Source: Aculops lycopersici (Eukaryota; Arthropoda; Arachnida; Trombidiformes; Eriophyidae). Taken from it: 10,683 bases of DNA. Below are positions 9,915 to 10,683 of the stretch, piece by piece (position 1 is the first letter of the stretch; the number at the start of each line of letters is the position of its first letter). The position numbers and the translations under genes were made by a program. The DNA lies in the NCBI GenBank assembly GCA_015350385.1, contig WNKI01000001.1, forward strand, positions 8,319,423-8,330,105, written 5' to 3'. A model generated the notes under the pieces. It was not told where the DNA came from. It searched no databases and saw only the letters and a program-made list of their open reading frames with translations.

Positions 9915-10134
9915 TATATAAGAAGAGGAATAATATCATAGAAAGACGGCTATACTTACGCTATAGATTACGTATCGCTCCTGCTGTTCAAAGGTTTGGT
10001 TGTTGTTATTGTAATTATTGTTGCCACCGGAGCCGCTAGTTAAAGTAGTTTGCGGGCACACCAGGTCCACTTGGTCCTGGTCGTGCTCCTTCTTGTTGAC
10101 ATCGAAAATGTGATCCGTGTTGTCGATGCGAAAT
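3250..10134 (-). CDS. Ephrin: Ephrin gene, 5'-incomplete; join of exons 10134-9960, 8486-7172 and 3653-3250
   Basis: Ephrins are cell-surface ligands of Eph receptor tyrosine kinases and mediate contact-dependent guidance and tissue-boundary signalling. Seen directly: three minus-strand exons whose phases match. Exon A ends in phase 0 and meets GTG of exon B. Exon B ends with one base, C, and exon C supplies AC to complete a His codon. The joined product is about 630 residues. Residues 1-58 plus about the first 100 of exon B form the ephrin domain, with four Cys at the family positions (LVCP, YDTC, AVCD, SPCREHNMKV). Then come a long Q/N/P-rich linker, a Gly/Ser stalk, a membrane segment and a Gln/His-rich tail. 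The start codon, signal peptide and the usual YWN strand are missing, so the gene is open at the right edge. The ephrin assignment is very secure. The join to exon C is inferred from phase and architecture. Confidence 0.85.
4135..4162. repeat. (GCC)n/(GAC)n trinucleotide repeat in intron 2
   Basis: Six to seven CGC-type units pass into GAC units. It is non-coding in the model proposed here. Confidence 0.9.
5660..5682. repeat. Short perfect inverted repeat (hairpin) in intron 2
   Basis: AGAGATATC and GATATCTCT are 9-bp arms around a 5-nt loop, CTGCA. Confidence 0.85.
6193..6246. repeat. Nested inverted repeat built on CCACTTGA/TCAAGTGG
   Basis: The outer arms GCCACTTGAG (6193-6202) and CTCAAGTGGC (6237-6246) are perfect 10-bp complements. 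Inside them, TTGGCC (6219-6224) and GGCCAA (6229-6234) form a second stem with loop AGAG. The two stems are separated by an asymmetric internal loop (16 nt left, 2 nt right). It lies in ephrin intron 2. Confidence 0.85.
6535..6552. repeat. (GACA)n tetranucleotide repeat
   Basis: Four and a half GACA units, then GATA, within ephrin intron 2. Confidence 0.9.
6822..6848. repeat. (TC)n microsatellite in intron 2
   Basis: A 27-nt uninterrupted TC run; on the gene strand it is (GA)n. Confidence 0.95.
7172..8486 (-). CDS. Ephrin: Ephrin exon B: C-terminal half of ephrin domain plus long low-complexity linker
   Basis: The exon is 1315 nt (438 codons plus one base). The acceptor AATCAACAG|GTG opens it at VSKDEYDTC, which continues YVIYS of exon A exactly as in other ephrins. 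The conserved blocks follow in order: RVVAVCD, FTVTFRSFTPQPNGLEF, GQDYYFISALIG, SPCREHNMKVIFKVCC. The domain ends about 100 residues in. The remaining roughly 330 residues are a disordered Gln/Asn/Pro/Ser-rich linker with runs of 10 Gln and 18 Asn and a His/Asn-rich patch near its end (around 7330-7430). The exon ends CAGC|GTAAGTATC in phase 1. Reading further upstream (to an ATG at 8549) or downstream (to a stop at 7080) gives non-family sequence, so those parts of the open frame are intronic. Such a long extracellular linker is unusual compared with short vertebrate ephrin stalks. Insect ephrins are also enlarged outside the domain. Confidence 0.95.
7794..7847 (-). repeat. Poly-asparagine tract (18 Asn) in ephrin linker
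   Basis: Eighteen successive Asn codons, mixing AAT and AAC in an irregular order. The mix lowers slippage relative to a pure repeat and suggests that the residue run, not the DNA repeat, persists. It is flanked by GNS on the N-terminal side and GEQAD on the C-terminal side. Confidence 0.95.
8151..8180 (-). repeat. Poly-glutamine tract (10 Gln) in ephrin linker
   Basis: Ten Gln codons (CAG and CAA mixed), about 16 residues after the VCC that ends the ephrin domain. Confidence 0.95.
9017..9035. repeat. 19-bp near-perfect palindrome in intron 1
   Basis: CGAGTTGAT and ATCAACTCG form 9-bp arms around a single central C. It may be a dimeric protein-binding site or simply chance. Confidence 0.85.
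9188..9222. repeat. (CGT)n imperfect trinucleotide repeat in intron 1
   Basis: CGT/GTC units with two substitutions (CGCCGT and CATCGT). Confidence 0.9.
9573..9595. repeat. (AG)n microsatellite in intron 1
   Basis: A 23-nt uninterrupted AG run. Confidence 0.95.
9701..9787 (-). other. Candidate 87-nt cassette exon inside ephrin intron 1
   Basis: On the minus strand, a strong acceptor (TTCGTTTGCTTTGCAG, ending at 9788) is followed by exactly 87 open nucleotides and a good donor, ACA|GTGAGT (9700-9695). The stretch is a multiple of three, has no stop in phase 0 and would sit between YVIYS and VSKDEYDTC. It would add 29 residues rich in Gln, Pro and Arg: LEMTQQPQPQPQQ at the start and RRRT at the end. 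This acceptor is better than the one used by exon B. Not supported by homology. A Gln/Pro/Arg insert in the middle of a beta-sandwich domain would be unusual, so it may be a chance pair of splice sites or a minor isoform. Confidence 0.3.
9881..9920. repeat. (AAT)11 followed by (AT)n in intron 1
   Basis: Eleven perfect AAT units (9881-9913), then ATATATA, starting about 40 nt downstream of the exon A donor in transcription order. Confidence 0.95.
9960..10134 (-). CDS. Ephrin: Ephrin exon A: N-terminal half of the receptor-binding domain
   Basis: This 175-nt exon is too interrupted to appear as a long ORF. It starts one base into a codon after the acceptor TCTCTGCATAG, then reads FRIDNTDHIFDVN, followed by DQDQVDLVCPQ and, at the end, ERYVIYS. 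These match the ephrin core blocks FRIDNTDHIxDVN, DQVxIICP and EKYIIYN known from arthropod ephrins. The exon ends at AGC|GTAAGTAT, a strong donor, in phase 0. Between the conserved Cys-Pro and ERYVIYS lies a Gly/Ser/Asn-rich loop with an N-Q-T glycosylation sequon. This loop is about twice as long as the corresponding arthropod loop as I recall it. The preceding exon should encode the signal peptide and the strand ending in YWNxxNP. I did not find it between 10135 and the window end. Confidence 0.94.
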
Positions 10135-10505
10135 CTATGCAGAGATGTATTTTATAATTTATAATGAGGAAGGTGGAGCAGGTAATTAGTTAGTATCAGG
10201 TGGTGGTTGTTGTTATCTATGTGTCATTTCAATGGAATGCTAAGGTGTTTCACTGGAGTCAGTCGAGAAGCAGCGACGAGAAAAGTTTTAGTCGGTGGCA
10301 CTTTTAGTCTTGGCATTATTCCCATCCATCTAATGGTAAGTCACGAACTCAAACCTCGAACCTCGACTCTGACTCAAACCAGACTGATGATGCTGCTGTT
10401 GCTGATGATAGTGACGCTGACAAAGATTTAGTTTCCTCTGGCAAATCCTCGGGCAAACCATAGATCACAGACACCACTACAGACTTCGAGATAAAAAGAC
10501 ACACT

Positions 10506-10509
<4 letters not shown>
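10135..10509 (-). other. Intronic sequence upstream of ephrin exon A; no exon found
   Basis: The segment next to exon A carries the acceptor region TTCCTCATTATAAATTATAAAATACATCTCTGCATAG. I looked on the minus strand for the expected upstream exon (signal peptide, then YWN-type strand ending in phase 2 with a GT donor) and found none. The first exon is probably beyond the window. Confidence 0.6.

Positions 10510-10584
<75 letters not shown>
10510..10584. repeat. (CA)n microsatellite, about 75 nt
   Basis: The longest perfect dinucleotide run in the window, directly before the low-complexity right end. Confidence 0.98.
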
Positions 10585-10586
<2 letters not shown>

Positions 10587-10683
10587 CTCGTCGTGTCGTC
10601 GTGTAGTACTTAACTTAACTACGACTACGTCGACGTAGTACGACGTACGTACGTCGTCTACTACGTACGTACCTACGTACGTA
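10585..10683. repeat. ACG/ACGT-rich low-complexity tail at right end
   Basis: About 100 nt made almost entirely of TACG, ACGT, GTCGT and CTAC words. It includes two perfect 16-bp palindromes (10624-10639 and 10641-10656). It does not resemble an arthropod telomere repeat (TTAGG). It could be a true satellite fragment or poor-quality consensus at a contig end. Confidence 0.8.

Larger units (their letters stand above)
8487..9959 (-). other. Ephrin intron 1 (between exons A and B), 1473 nt
   Basis: The donor is GTAAGTAT and the acceptor is ATCAACAG. A branch-like CACTAAC lies about 50 nt before the acceptor. The pyrimidine tract near the acceptor is modest (ATCTTTTATATCCC). The intron interrupts the ephrin domain at a phase-0 position between YVIYS and VSKDEY. 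It contains (AAT)11, (AG)n and CGT microsatellites, a 19-bp palindrome at 9017-9035 and a candidate cassette exon at 9701-9787. No other coding content was recognised. Confidence 0.9.

Noticed and set aside
10585..10683. Telomeric repeat at the right end
   Set aside because: No TTAGG, TTAGGG or similar unit; the words are ACG/ACGT mixtures.
1..10683. tRNA, rRNA, CRISPR array or transposase genes
   Set aside because: I saw no cloverleaf with a recognisable B box, no rRNA core sequence, no spaced direct repeats and no transposase or reverse transcriptase motifs.

Overview
This is metazoan genomic DNA. It carries spliced exons with GT-AG introns, many microsatellites and long non-coding stretches, and nothing bacterial (no operons, no ribosome binding sites). 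The one gene I can support is an ephrin, the membrane-tethered ligand of Eph receptor tyrosine kinases, on the minus strand. Its ephrin domain looks arthropod/ecdysozoan: it has the FRIDNTDH block, FTPQPxGLEF, DYYFIS, and an NMKVxFKVCC ending. The Asn/Gln homopolymers also fit an arthropod. I cannot name the species.

Gene layout, in the direction of transcription (right to left). The first exon (signal peptide and first strand of the ephrin fold) is not visible and is probably beyond the right edge. Exon A (10134-9960) starts the visible ephrin domain and ends in YVIYS. Intron 1 (9959-8487) follows. Exon B (8486-7172) starts at VSKDEYDTC, completes the domain and continues into a roughly 330-residue Q/N/P-rich linker. 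Intron 2 (7171-3654) is about 3.5 kb. Exon C (3653-3250) supplies a Gly/Ser-rich stalk, a predicted membrane segment, a basic stop-transfer cluster and a Gln/His-rich tail ending in TAA. Codon phases agree at both junctions (phase 0, then phase 1), giving about 630 residues in the window. A 3' UTR may run to an AATAAA at 2539-2534.

The rest has no gene I can defend. Positions 50-2530 hold only short, compositionally random ORFs. Intron 2 holds a strand-ambiguous coding-like island (5347-5502), hairpin-capable repeats and a dense cluster of the word CACTTG/CAAGTG. Intron 1 holds a well-formed 87-nt candidate cassette exon (9701-9787) that would insert 29 residues into the ephrin domain. Both ends are low-complexity: (TC)n on the left, (CA)n plus an ACG/ACGT-rich palindromic tail on the right. 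The window may therefore be a complete short contig broken at repeats.

The most interesting items are the Asn-rich insertion and unusual C-terminal architecture of the ephrin, the in-frame cassette exon, the window-wide excess of CACTTG, and a nested inverted repeat built on that word.
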